Positions 1 through 7,357 of a DNA stretch of 12,119 nt are shown here, in pieces. Position 1 is the first letter of the stretch. Every line of letters begins with the position of its first letter. The stretch comes from Bacteroidales bacterium (GTDB taxonomy: Bacteria > Bacteroidota > Bacteroidia > Bacteroidales > JAFGXI01). The translations under genes were made by a program, and so were the position numbers. The notes below the pieces were generated by a model, which saw only the letters and a program-made list of their open reading frames with translations, had not been told where the DNA came from and searched no databases. The DNA lies in contig JALSQC010000165.1 of NCBI GenBank assembly GCA_026985625.1, positions 1-12,119 on the forward strand. The letters run 5' to 3'.

Positions 1-1764
1 TACCGTAACATCGGTACTAAATGCACTCGAATTTGAAAAAGAGCCGGAACCTGACCAATTAGCTTGAGAACTTGCAACACTCTGTATTCCATTTAATGTA
101 TATGTATAAGAACATACTTCGTCTTCGGTTCCTGCATTTGCTTGAGGAGTTTCAACAAAATCTATTGTTACGTTATCTGAAGAGTCACATTGAGAGCCAT
201 TTGCTTCGTGCCATTGAAAAACATAAGTTCCATAATCAGTAACAATAACATTTGTAACGGCATCGTTTGCATCAGCAAATACGGCTGTACCCGGTCCTGA
301 TACCATAGACCAGTCTCCTTGTCCCCAGCTTGCTGTTCCTTGTAAATCATAAGATAGTCCGCAAACTCCATCGTCGGGACCTGCATCGGGTTGAGGAACA
401 GTACAACAAACAGGAGAACTTGCAGGTAATACTGTTACTATATTTGTTGCTGTATCGGTACAACCATATTGGTTTACAACCTCAAGAACAACATTATAAT
501 TTCCTGCTACATTCCATGTTACTTGATATGGTCCTTGATTTGAACCTGATAAAACAGTTCCTCCGTTAAAATTCCAATTATATGTAGAACTTCCTTGAGA
601 TGATCCTGTAAATGTAATATCCGATGGGTCACCTGCACATATAGGTGTTACTGTAAATGATGCGTCAGGAGCATTGTAAACTGTTATTGTTGTATCAAAA
701 GTATGTGCACATAAATCGGTAAAAGTATAAGTTATAGTGTAGGTTCCTGCTCCAACAGCTTGAGGATCGAATTGATTTCCACTAACACCTGAGCCGGAAA
801 ATGTTCCTGTAGAGCCGGGTACTGAACCGGGAGCAGGTGTTCCTGTTAATGTAATTGGCGAACCATTTTCGCAACCATATCCGGGAGATGAAAATGTAAC
901 TCCCATGTTTGGGTTTGGATGAATTACAATATAAATAGAATCTGAACCTACATACGTGCTATCTGTTAAACTAACTGTGTACCATCCATTTTGAGTTGGA
1001 ACAAATGCGGGTGGATTATAATCGTTATAGGTAAATCCTCCGGGTCCTGTCCATGTTACAATTTCTTGAGGAGCAGGACATGCAATAACTACGTTGTCTA
1101 TTCCCCAGTGGTCGTACCCACTTCCGCTTCCTACGTCTTGATACCAAGAAAATTGTATGTTTCCTGATGGGTTAATAGGAACATTTTCGCAGTAGTTATG
1201 CCATGCTGTTAAATATGGGTCGTATCCATCAATAGGGTCCCAGTAATTAATATCTACCCATGTTGTTCCTCCATCTGTTGAATATTGTAAGTGAACTCCC
1301 TCGTCGGAAAGGTCGGGACCTTCGCAAGGAGAGGAGCCTCCTTGTGTAGCGTAATCCATGTCGAAACAAATTGTACATGCCGTTGTAACGCCACTATATG
1401 CTACTGTTGTTAATCTACGAGGTTGTGTAACTGATGAGCCAACCCATAAATAAGGTGTTCCGTCGGGACTTGGATCGCAAGGGTTATTAAATTGAGGATT
1501 ACAATTTGAAACCCAGCCTGTTCCTATTGTTTGGTTGTTAAAATCATTGTTCATTAATGACTGTCCACAAGTTCCCGAAGATTGAAAAGCTACAGCATCG
1601 CCCTCACAAATATGAAAGGTATCTGCATATGTTGATGCAAATTGTCCGTTTACAGTAGCATCTATGGTACATTGTGCTTTTGCTTTATTAACAAATGTTG
1701 CATTAACAAAAAATATTGCCGAAACAACAATTATACTTTTAATTATTAATTTTATTTTTTTCAT
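1..1764 (-). CDS. Large secreted surface protein, N-terminal part (reelin-like domain plus Ig/PKD-like repeats), runs off window
   Basis: An open frame starts at ATG 1764-1762 and stays open for 588 codons to base 1, so the C-terminus is missing. Residues 1-30 form a signal peptide (Lys-rich start, hydrophobic IIVVSAIFFV core, likely cut after AKA). Residues about 66-232 resemble a reelin-type/jelly-roll module: paired cysteines, an STDGGTTW strand and the motif YDHWGIDNV at 217-225. Ig/PKD-like modules follow at about 238-283, 285-365 and 366-448, the last with YNWNF and TFTGSS strands. Two tandem repeats of about 81 residues then begin at D460-AG and N543-AG, the second cut by the window edge. 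Composition is Thr/Gly/Ser-rich with scattered Cys. I infer export to the cell surface, probably by T9SS with a C-terminal sorting or gliding-type domain beyond the edge. It starts 4 nt after the small gene upstream and has no Shine-Dalgarno, so translational coupling is likely. The exact ligand or substrate is unknown. Confidence 0.85.
   Translation of the reverse strand, partial: MKKIKLIIKSIIVVSAIFFVNATFVNKAKAQCTIDATVNGQFASTYADTFHICEGDAVAFQSSGTCGQSLMNNDFNNQTIGTGWVSNCNPQFNNPCDPSPDGTPYLWVGSSVTQPRRLTTVAYSGVTTACTICFDMDYATQGGSSPCEGPDLSDEGVHLQYSTDGGTTWVDINYWDPIDGYDPYLTAWHNYCENVPINPSGNIQFSWYQDVGSGSGYDHWGIDNVVIACPAPQEIVTWTGPGGFTYNDYNPPAFVPTQNGWYTVSLTDSTYVGSDSIYIVIHPNPNMGVTFSSPGYGCENGSPITLTGTPAPGSVPGSTGTFSGSGVSGNQFDPQAVGAGTYTITYTFTDLCAHTFDTTITVYNAPDASFTVTPICAGDPSDITFTGSSQGSSTYNWNFNGGTVLSGSNQGPYQVTWNVAGNYNVVLEVVNQYGCTDTATNIVTVLPASSPVCCTVPQPDAGPDDGVCGLSYDLQGTASWGQGDWSMVSGPGTAVFADANDAVTNVIVTDYGTYVFQWHEANGSQCDSSDNVTIDFVETPQANAGTEDEVCSYTYTLNGIQSVASSQANWSGSGSFSNSSAFSTDVTV
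1069..1569 (-). other. Reelin-like / jelly-roll domain within the surface protein
   Basis: This covers residues about 66-232 of the surface protein. It shows an alternating-strand pattern with several cysteines (C66, C88, C96 and others), a STDGGTTW strand followed by an acidic aromatic stretch, FSWYQDVGSG, and a closing YDHWGIDNV. The ending matches the conserved DHWALDNV-type signature of reelin subrepeats, and related modules are known from bacterial surface proteins. The assignment rests on motif memory only. A MAM or other carbohydrate-binding-like jelly roll is the main alternative. Confidence 0.5.
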
Positions 1765-1768
1765 AATA

Positions 1769-2257
1769 TTATTCGATTATAGGATCTACTTTTAAATATT
1801 TTAATTCAAAATCTGATAGTTTACGAACATCGGGTTTGTCGTTAAATTTTATAAATATTAATAAATCGCTATTTTCTTTTGTTTGACAATCACCTTCTAA
1901 ACTTTGGCTTCCGTTTAAAATTATTTTGTGTTTATATTCGCTCTTGTTGTATTGGTCGCAAGTTTGGCATTTTCCATCGAACCAAAGTTCGTTTTGCCAA
2001 GTTATTTGAACTTTATTAGATGTTGTATTTAATAACATAATCTCGATATAATCGGCATTAATTCCGTTATGTTTGTCTATACGGGTTGCTATTTTATATA
2101 AAATTTGTACTCCGTTTATTTCTTTGTACAAATGATATTCGTTATCAGTAATTGTACTTACGTTAATTTTTTTATTGTTTGCCAATAGATTATTTGCGGA
2201 AAGCATCGCAAATGCAAGCGTAACAATAATAATGGTAATTTGTTTTATTTTTTTCAT
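1769..2257 (-). CDS. Small secreted protein of unknown function, partner of the downstream surface protein
   Basis: The 162-residue protein starts at ATG 2257-2255. Residues 1-26 form a signal peptide (KKIKQ, then ITIIIVTLAFAML, likely cut near SANNLLA), so it is exported to the periplasm or surface. There is no lipobox cysteine at the cleavage site. The mature part is about 135 residues and predominantly beta-like. It has a central LWFDGKCQTC motif (C97, C100), a third cysteine in EGDC (C124), and a terminal LLIFIKF strand followed by LSDFELKYL. The CxxC plus one Cys could bind a metal or form a disulfide; this is inference. It is the first gene of an apparent two-gene unit, ending 4 nt before the large surface protein. 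That spacing suggests the two are made together, perhaps as chaperone, adaptor or surface partner. I do not recognise a named family. Confidence 0.8.
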   Translation of the reverse strand: MKKIKQITIIIVTLAFAMLSANNLLANNKKINVSTITDNEYHLYKEINGVQILYKIATRIDKHNGINADYIEIMLLNTTSNKVQITWQNELWFDGKCQTCDQYNKSEYKHKIILNGSQSLEGDCQTKENSDLLIFIKFNDKPDVRKLSDFELKYLKVDPIIE

Positions 2258-2313
2258 GACTGATATAAATTAGTTTAACATTTATTAAGACAATTTTTAT
2301 TAAAAAAAGTTGT

Positions 2314-3252
2314 ATGCAAATTAAATATTTTTTTCGAACTTGCAAAAATTTTATGAAGATAAGTAATAATATTAAAGGATATTTTTTTGTTTTTATTGCA
2401 ATACTTGCAATGTCAAATGTTTACATTTTTAGCAAAGCTGCTTTAAAACAGGTTGATATCTCTAAATTTGGGGTTTATTGGTTTGGTTTTGCTTTATTAT
2501 GGAACATTATTTTTTTATTTTATAAAAAAAACGATTTAGATTTTAATTTTAAATACAATTTTAAAATATTAATATTATTGGGTATTCTTGAGATTGCTAG
2601 TACTAGTTTGTTTTTTTTGGCTATTAATTTTTTTGTAAATCCTGCGTTGGTTTCTTTTTTAACTAATATTGGTCCTGTTTTTGTAACTATACTGAGTATT
2701 ATATTTTTAAAAGAACGTTTTAATAAAATTGAAATATTAGGTGCTGTAATTACTATATTTGGTGCGTTTATAATAAACTATAAAAATGGGTCTTTTTTTT
2801 CTAAGGAAATTTTATTAGGTTTATTTTTTATTTTAGGTTCTAAGATTGTATCATCTGTATCGACAATTATCACTAAAAAAAATATTATTGGAATTTCTCC
2901 TATAGTTTTTTCGTTAAACAGAACAATTTTTTTATTTGTTTTTGCTTTTATTATGTTATTATTTACTTCGGGAAATTTTAGTATATCGACAAATATTTTG
3001 TTTAAAATTGGTATAGGCTCTTTACTTGGTCCTTTTTTAGCTGCAATAACAAGTTATTCGGCGTTAAAATATATTGATGCATCAAAATCATCTATTTTGG
3101 GTAGTGCAAAGGGTTTATTTGTTTTGGTTACTGCTTATTTATATTTTGATATTTTACCGTTAACTTATCAAATAATAGGTGGTGTGTTTACAATAATAGG
3201 TATAATATTAATTACTTACGGAAAAGTAAAAATAAAAAAAAGCGAAACTTAA
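2314..3252 (+). CDS. EamA/DMT-superfamily membrane transporter
   Basis: The protein is up to 312 residues, almost entirely hydrophobic, with about ten predicted membrane helices in two homologous halves (about residues 20-150 and 165-305). This matches the EamA (DUF6) drug/metabolite transporter layout. Family-like signals are NPALVSFLTNIGPVFVTI leading into LKERF near the end of the first half, and the matching SALKYIDASKSSILGSAKG in the second half. Such permeases export or import small metabolites or drugs across the inner membrane; the substrate cannot be read from the sequence. The first ATG is at 2314. A second ATG at 2353 (residue 14, MKISNNIKGYF) gives a more typical 299-residue protein and leaves about 95 nt rather than 56 nt for the divergent promoters, so it may be the real start. 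The gene converges on tsaE, and its stop codon lies in the loop of a terminator hairpin. Confidence 0.9.
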   Translation: MQIKYFFRTCKNFMKISNNIKGYFFVFIAILAMSNVYIFSKAALKQVDISKFGVYWFGFALLWNIIFLFYKKNDLDFNFKYNFKILILLGILEIASTSLFFLAINFFVNPALVSFLTNIGPVFVTILSIIFLKERFNKIEILGAVITIFGAFIINYKNGSFFSKEILLGLFFILGSKIVSSVSTIITKKNIIGISPIVFSLNRTIFLFVFAFIMLLFTSGNFSISTNILFKIGIGSLLGPFLAAITSYSALKYIDASKSSILGSAKGLFVLVTAYLYFDILPLTYQIIGGVFTIIGIILITYGKVKIKKSET

Positions 3253-3264
3253 GAATTCGCTTTT
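3238..3264. terminator. Bidirectional intrinsic terminator between eamA and tsaE
   Basis: The arms AAAAGCGAA (3238-3246) and TTCGCTTTT (3256-3264) are perfect complements: 9 bp around a 9-nt loop that contains the eamA stop codon. Read on the minus strand, the second arm runs into an unbroken T-rich tract (positions 3241 down to 3234 and beyond), a classic rho-independent signal for the tsaE/porX side. Read on the plus strand, the stem is followed by TTTT, CC and then a T-rich stretch, a weaker version for eamA. The convergent gene order fits dual use. Confidence 0.7.
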
Positions 3265-3346
3265 CCTTGTTTATCTTCTTTTTTTGTTTTTATAATCGCG
3301 GTATAATATTAAAATTATCTTTTGCTTAATTACAATTTAAATAAAG

Positions 3347-3769
3347 CTAATTGTTATTGTTAATTTCTATTAATCTTTTATTGTCTTTTTGTGATATTTT
3401 TACAATTATTACATCTTTTTTATCAAAAAAATCTTCTACAATGCCAGGCCATTCTATTAAGCAAATATTATTTGAAAAGAAATATTCTTCTATACCTATA
3501 TTATGCAGTTCGTCGATATTTTCGATTCGGTAAAAGTCAAAATGATAAATTATTTCGTTATTTTTTGTTTCGTATTCGTTAATTATAGAGAATGTTGGGC
3601 TTGTAACATTGTCAACTACTCCTGCATTTTTACATATTTCTTTTATTAATGTAGTTTTTCCTGCTCCCATATCTCCGTAAAACAGTATTATTTTTTTGTT
3701 GTTTATATTTTTTATTATTTCGGTTGCAACGTTTGACAGTTCGTTTATATCTGCTATTGTAAATTTCAT
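3347..3769 (-). CDS. tsaE: tRNA threonylcarbamoyladenosine biosynthesis ATPase TsaE
   Basis: TsaE is the cytoplasmic P-loop ATPase that works with TsaB and TsaD to attach threonylcarbamoyl to A37 of ANN-decoding tRNAs (t6A). The 140-residue length is typical. The Walker A loop GDMGAGKTT lies at 32-40, followed by the family motif SPTFSIINEY (57-66), HFDFYR (76-81, containing the Walker-B-like D78) and LIEWP (104-108). The start ATG 3769-3767 lies 11 nt after the porX stop on the same strand with no terminator between, so the two are probably co-transcribed; tsaE next to porX is, from memory, a recurring arrangement in Bacteroidota. The start is preceded by an A-rich leader rather than a Shine-Dalgarno. 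The gene ends before the shared terminator hairpin. All key residues are present. Confidence 0.95.
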   Translation of the reverse strand: MKFTIADINELSNVATEIIKNINNKKIILFYGDMGAGKTTLIKEICKNAGVVDNVTSPTFSIINEYETKNNEIIYHFDFYRIENIDELHNIGIEEYFFSNNICLIEWPGIVEDFFDKKDVIIVKISQKDNKRLIEINNNN

Positions 3770-3780
3770 TTTTTATAATT

Positions 3781-5334
3781 TTATCTTGGGCTTAAAGTTA
3801 TAAATGGTATAAGCATTTCTTCGAGACTAATACCTCCGTGTTGAAATGTGTTTTTGTAATATTTTACGTAATGATTAAAATTATTTGGATAAGCAAAAAA
3901 ATCGTTGTTTCGTGCAAAAATATATGTTGTGCTGATATGTGATTTTGGCAGATGTATCTCTTGTGGATTTGTAACCTCGAAAACATCTTTTTTATTATAG
4001 TTTAAATTTTTTCCTTGTTTATATCTAAGATTTGTTGTTATATCTTTGGTTCCTACAACTTTAACAGGATTTTTTGCATTTATTGTTCCATGGTCTGTAG
4101 TTATTACAACTTTTATTTCTTTAGATGCAAGTTCTTTTAATAGTTCTAACAGTGACGAGTGTTTAAACCAAAACGATGTTAATGCTCTGTATGCTTTTTC
4201 GTCGTTTGCAAGTTCTTTTATCATTTTCATCTCGGTTTTTGCATGCGATAGCATATCGATAAAATTAAAAACAACTACCGATAGGTTGTTTTGCAATATA
4301 TTATTTAGGTTATCAATTATTTTTTTTCCGTCGTTATTGTTCATTACTTTGTTATAATATACTGTTGTTTTTTTTCCTAAGCGTTTTAGTTGATATTTAA
4401 GCAGTTCTTCCTCGTGCATATTTTTACCGCCTTCGTCCTCGTCGTTAAGCCATAGGTTTGGGTGTATTTTTTTTATCTCAGACGGCATAAGTCCTGCAAA
4501 CATTGCATTACGAGCATATTGTGTAGCTGTTGGCAAGATTGCCGAAAAAATAAATTCGTTGTCAACATAAAAATATTTTCGTATCTCGGGTTGTATTGTT
4601 TTCCATTGGTCGAAACGTAAATTATCAATAACAATTACAAAAACGTTTTTATTTTTTTCGATAATATTAAATAGCTTATTTTTAAAAATATTTGATGAGT
4701 TTATAATTTTTTCATCTGCATATTTGTCGAACCACGATTTATAGTTTTTTGTTATATATTTTGCAAAAGCCGAATTTGCCTCGGTTTTTTGCATTTTTAT
4801 TATTTCGTCTATTGATGCGTCGTTAAGGTTTTCGAGTTCTATCTCCCAGTAAACAATTTTTTTATAAACATCTTTCCAATCGGATAATGTTCGGCAATTA
4901 TTAATTTCCATATTAATTTGCGAAAAAACCGATTGATATTTTGTTGTTGTGTTTTCGCTTACCAAGCGTTGCGAGTCTATTATTCTTTTTATTGTTAAAA
5001 TAATTTGATTTGGATTTACGGGTTTAATAAGGTAATCTGATATTTTTCCTCCAATTGCTTTATCCATAATATTTTCTTCCTCGCTTTTGGTTATCATAAC
5101 AATTGGTATTAACGGAAAGTTTTCTTTTATTTTGCTTAAAATCTCCAAGCCCGACATTCCTGGTATATTTTCGTCTAAAAAAATAATATCGTAATGTTCG
5201 GAGTATATAAGGTCGAGTGCTTCGTCTCCATTATATGCAGTATCGACAATATATCCTTTTTGTTGCAAAAAAATTATATGTGTTTTTAGTAAATCTATCT
5301 CGTCGTCTATCCAAAGAATTTTTATTTCTTTCAT
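3781..5334 (-). CDS. porX: PorX-type response regulator with PglZ (alkaline-phosphatase-fold) domain
   Basis: The 517-residue protein has an N-terminal receiver domain (about 1-122), a helical linker (about 123-220) and a PglZ domain (about 225-517). The receiver has the acidic pair D10/D11, phospho-acceptor D54 (in FLDENIPGMSG), T82 and K104 (LIKP), so it should be phosphorylatable. The PglZ part keeps a plausible two-metal phosphodiesterase set: D237, nucleophile candidate T271 (in LPTATQYAR), D360 and H364 (IDMLSH), D414 and H415 (TTDHG), and H499 (QHGG). PorX, with sensor kinase PorY, controls T9SS gene expression in Porphyromonas, and its PglZ domain is reported to cleave oligoadenylate-type nucleotides. 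The length matches Porphyromonas PorX closely (about 518). The start is ATG 5334 behind an A-rich run, 44 nt after the ABC-F stop; tsaE follows 11 nt downstream. No DNA-binding domain is visible, in line with the family. PorY is not in the window. Confidence 0.93.
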   Translation of the reverse strand: MKEIKILWIDDEIDLLKTHIIFLQQKGYIVDTAYNGDEALDLIYSEHYDIIFLDENIPGMSGLEILSKIKENFPLIPIVMITKSEEENIMDKAIGGKISDYLIKPVNPNQIILTIKRIIDSQRLVSENTTTKYQSVFSQINMEINNCRTLSDWKDVYKKIVYWEIELENLNDASIDEIIKMQKTEANSAFAKYITKNYKSWFDKYADEKIINSSNIFKNKLFNIIEKNKNVFVIVIDNLRFDQWKTIQPEIRKYFYVDNEFIFSAILPTATQYARNAMFAGLMPSEIKKIHPNLWLNDEDEGGKNMHEEELLKYQLKRLGKKTTVYYNKVMNNNDGKKIIDNLNNILQNNLSVVVFNFIDMLSHAKTEMKMIKELANDEKAYRALTSFWFKHSSLLELLKELASKEIKVVITTDHGTINAKNPVKVVGTKDITTNLRYKQGKNLNYNKKDVFEVTNPQEIHLPKSHISTTYIFARNNDFFAYPNNFNHYVKYYKNTFQHGGISLEEMLIPFITLSPR

Positions 5335-5378
5335 TTTTTATTTTTTTTAAATAACTTATAAATGTAAAATTTAGTGTA

Positions 5379-7322
5379 TTATAATTTATTTTTTTCGTTA
5401 TTAAATTTTTCTAAGTCGTTATTTAATAATTCCCATTGTTGCATATCGTTATCTAATTGTTTTTTGCATATTTCTATAAGGTTATATATTTTGTTATCTG
5501 TGGTGTTATTGTTACTTATAATTTTTAGATAATCGTTTATTGTGTTTTCGGTTTTTTCTATATCGTTCTCAAGTTTATTAATTTTTGATTTTATTTTTCG
5601 TATTTCTTTATCTATATTTTTTCGTTTTAAATATTTTTCTTTGTTTGATGATATTGTGTTTTCGTTTTTTTTATTTGTTGTTTTATTTGCTTGTATATTT
5701 AATTGATTTAGATTTTCTATTTTCTTTTTTTGCATAAAATCTGATATCCCGCCAAGGTGTTGTTTTATTTTATGATTTTTAAATTCGTATATTACATTTG
5801 TCAATCCGTTTAGAAAATCTCTATCGTGAGATACAATAATTATTGTTCCCGTAAAATTTTTAAGTGCATTTTTTAATATTTGTTTTGAGTAAATATCGAG
5901 ATGGTTTGTGGGTTCGTCAAGTATCAAAAGGTTAACCGGTTGCAACAAGAGTTTTGCTATTGCAAGTCTTGATTGTTCTCCTCCCGACAAAACTTTTACT
6001 TTTTTATCTATATCATCGCCTCTAAATAAGAAAGCTCCTAAAATATCTCGAAGTTTTGTTCTTATATCGCCAACTGCAATATCGTCAAGTGTTTGAAAAA
6101 CTGTTTTGTTTTGGTCTAAAATTTCGTCTTGATTTTGTGCAAAATAACCTATTTTTATGTTATGTCCTATTTTAAAATATCCCGAGTAATCGGTTTCTCC
6201 GACAATTATTCGCGATAGTGTAGTTTTTCCTTCGCCGTTTTTTCCAACAAAAGCTACTTTTTCGCCTTTTTCGAGCGTAAAATTAATATCGTCTATAACT
6301 AAATTATTTCCATACGATTTGCTTAAGTTTTTAATTTCGACAACGGTTTGTCCTCCTCGCGGTGGTTCAGGAAATCGTATATTTATTTTTGAATTGTCGG
6401 TTTGCTCTACTTCTATTCTTTGTATTTTTTTTAGTTGTTTAATTTTTGACTGCACTTGCACTGCTTTTGTTGCCTTGTATCTAAATCGCTCTATAAATTC
6501 TTCGGTTTTTTCGATTTGTTTTTTTTGGTTTTCGTATGCTGCTTGTTCTTGTTGACGTTGTTCTTGCCGGAATTTAATAAATTTTGTGTATGGTAATTTG
6601 TAATCGAATAGTTTTCCAAGACTAAGTTCTATTGTTCGTTTTGTAAGATTATCTAAAAAAAGTATATCGTGTGATATTATTAAAATTGCTCCCGAATAGT
6701 TTTGCAAAAAGTCTTCGAGCCATTGTATTGATTCTATATCGAGATGGTTTGTGGGTTCGTCAAGCAAAAGCAGGTTGGGTTTCGATAGTAAAATTTTTGC
6801 AAGTTCTATTCTCATCCGCCAACCTCCGCTAAACTCGTTACATTTTTTTGTAAATTCCGATTTCTTAAAGCCTAAGCCCAAAAGTATTTTTTCGACATCG
6901 GCATTAATAGTTGCTCCGTCAAGAATATGAAATTGTTCGTTTTTATCGCTTAATTCGTGTATTAGTTTAAGATATTCATCGGACTCATAATCGTTACGTT
7001 TGCTAAGTTCTAAGTTTATTTGTTCTATTTCTTTTTCGATGTTTAGAATTTTATCAAATGCCGATAGGGCTTCATCAAAAACTGTTTTGTTGCTTTGGTG
7101 TTTCATTTGTTGTGGCAGGTATCCCACGGTATTATTATCGGGAATTGTAATTTTTCCTTTTTCGTATGATTGTTTTCCTGCTATAACTTTTAGCAGAGTT
7201 GTTTTTCCTGCTCCGTTTTTTCCTATAAGTCCAATGCGATCTTTGTTTGTTATCGAAAAAGAAACATCTTTAAAGATTTCTATTCCGTTAAATGCTACTG
7301 TAAGGTTATCTACTGAAATCAT
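5379..7322 (-). CDS. ABC-F family ribosome-associated ATPase (YheS/Uup-like)
   Basis: The 647-residue soluble protein carries two ABC ATPase domains and no membrane segment, the mark of ABC-F proteins, which act on the ribosomal E/P site. Domain 1 (about 1-240) has Walker A GKNGAGKT (34-41), signature FSGGWRMR (from 164) and Walker B LLLLDEPTNHLD (184-195). The linker (about 240-325) is highly charged and helical, as expected for the P-site tRNA interaction motif. Domain 2 (about 327-535) has Walker A GKNGEGKT (360-367), signature LSGGEQSR (445-452) and LLILDEPTNHLD (465-476). A Lys/Asn/Glu-rich coiled coil (about 555-647) ends the protein, as in YheS or Uup. All catalytic residues are present. 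It is probably a housekeeping translation factor; an antibiotic-resistance role cannot be excluded but has no support here. ATG 7322-7320 starts 35 nt after the upstream stop, with a TAnnTTTG element in that gap. Confidence 0.93.
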   Translation of the reverse strand: MISVDNLTVAFNGIEIFKDVSFSITNKDRIGLIGKNGAGKTTLLKVIAGKQSYEKGKITIPDNNTVGYLPQQMKHQSNKTVFDEALSAFDKILNIEKEIEQINLELSKRNDYESDEYLKLIHELSDKNEQFHILDGATINADVEKILLGLGFKKSEFTKKCNEFSGGWRMRIELAKILLSKPNLLLLDEPTNHLDIESIQWLEDFLQNYSGAILIISHDILFLDNLTKRTIELSLGKLFDYKLPYTKFIKFRQEQRQQEQAAYENQKKQIEKTEEFIERFRYKATKAVQVQSKIKQLKKIQRIEVEQTDNSKINIRFPEPPRGGQTVVEIKNLSKSYGNNLVIDDINFTLEKGEKVAFVGKNGEGKTTLSRIIVGETDYSGYFKIGHNIKIGYFAQNQDEILDQNKTVFQTLDDIAVGDIRTKLRDILGAFLFRGDDIDKKVKVLSGGEQSRLAIAKLLLQPVNLLILDEPTNHLDIYSKQILKNALKNFTGTIIIVSHDRDFLNGLTNVIYEFKNHKIKQHLGGISDFMQKKKIENLNQLNIQANKTTNKKNENTISSNKEKYLKRKNIDKEIRKIKSKINKLENDIEKTENTINDYLKIISNNNTTDNKIYNLIEICKKQLDNDMQQWELLNNDLEKFNNEKNKL

Positions 7323-7338
7323 AATTTGCTAAAAATTG

Positions 7339-7346
7339 CAAAAATA
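7339..7346 (-). promoter_or_regulatory. Possible -7 promoter element upstream of the ABC-F gene
   Basis: Read on the minus strand, TATTTTTG matches the Bacteroidota -7 consensus TAnnTTTG and ends 16 nt before the ABC-F ATG. No TTTG-type -33 box lies 19-21 nt upstream; that region is A-rich coding end of the preceding gene. In DNA this T-rich the match may be chance, so it is a weak candidate for an internal promoter. Confidence 0.25.
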
Positions 7347-7357
7347 GTTAAAATAGC

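Noticed and set aside
168..569. Short frames on both strands near the left end
   Set aside because: They overlap the long continuous minus-strand frame of the surface protein, which has a signal peptide and recognisable domains; these short ones have neither.
2258..2352. Divergent promoter boxes between the small secreted gene and eamA
   Set aside because: Only near matches to TAnnTTTG (for example a TATTTTTT-type run near 2326) were seen and none had a convincing -33 partner, so no site is called although promoters must exist here.
4046..4357. 103-codon plus-strand frame
   Set aside because: It is an antisense shadow of the PglZ domain of porX, Ser/Phe-rich as expected from reading A/T-rich codons backwards.
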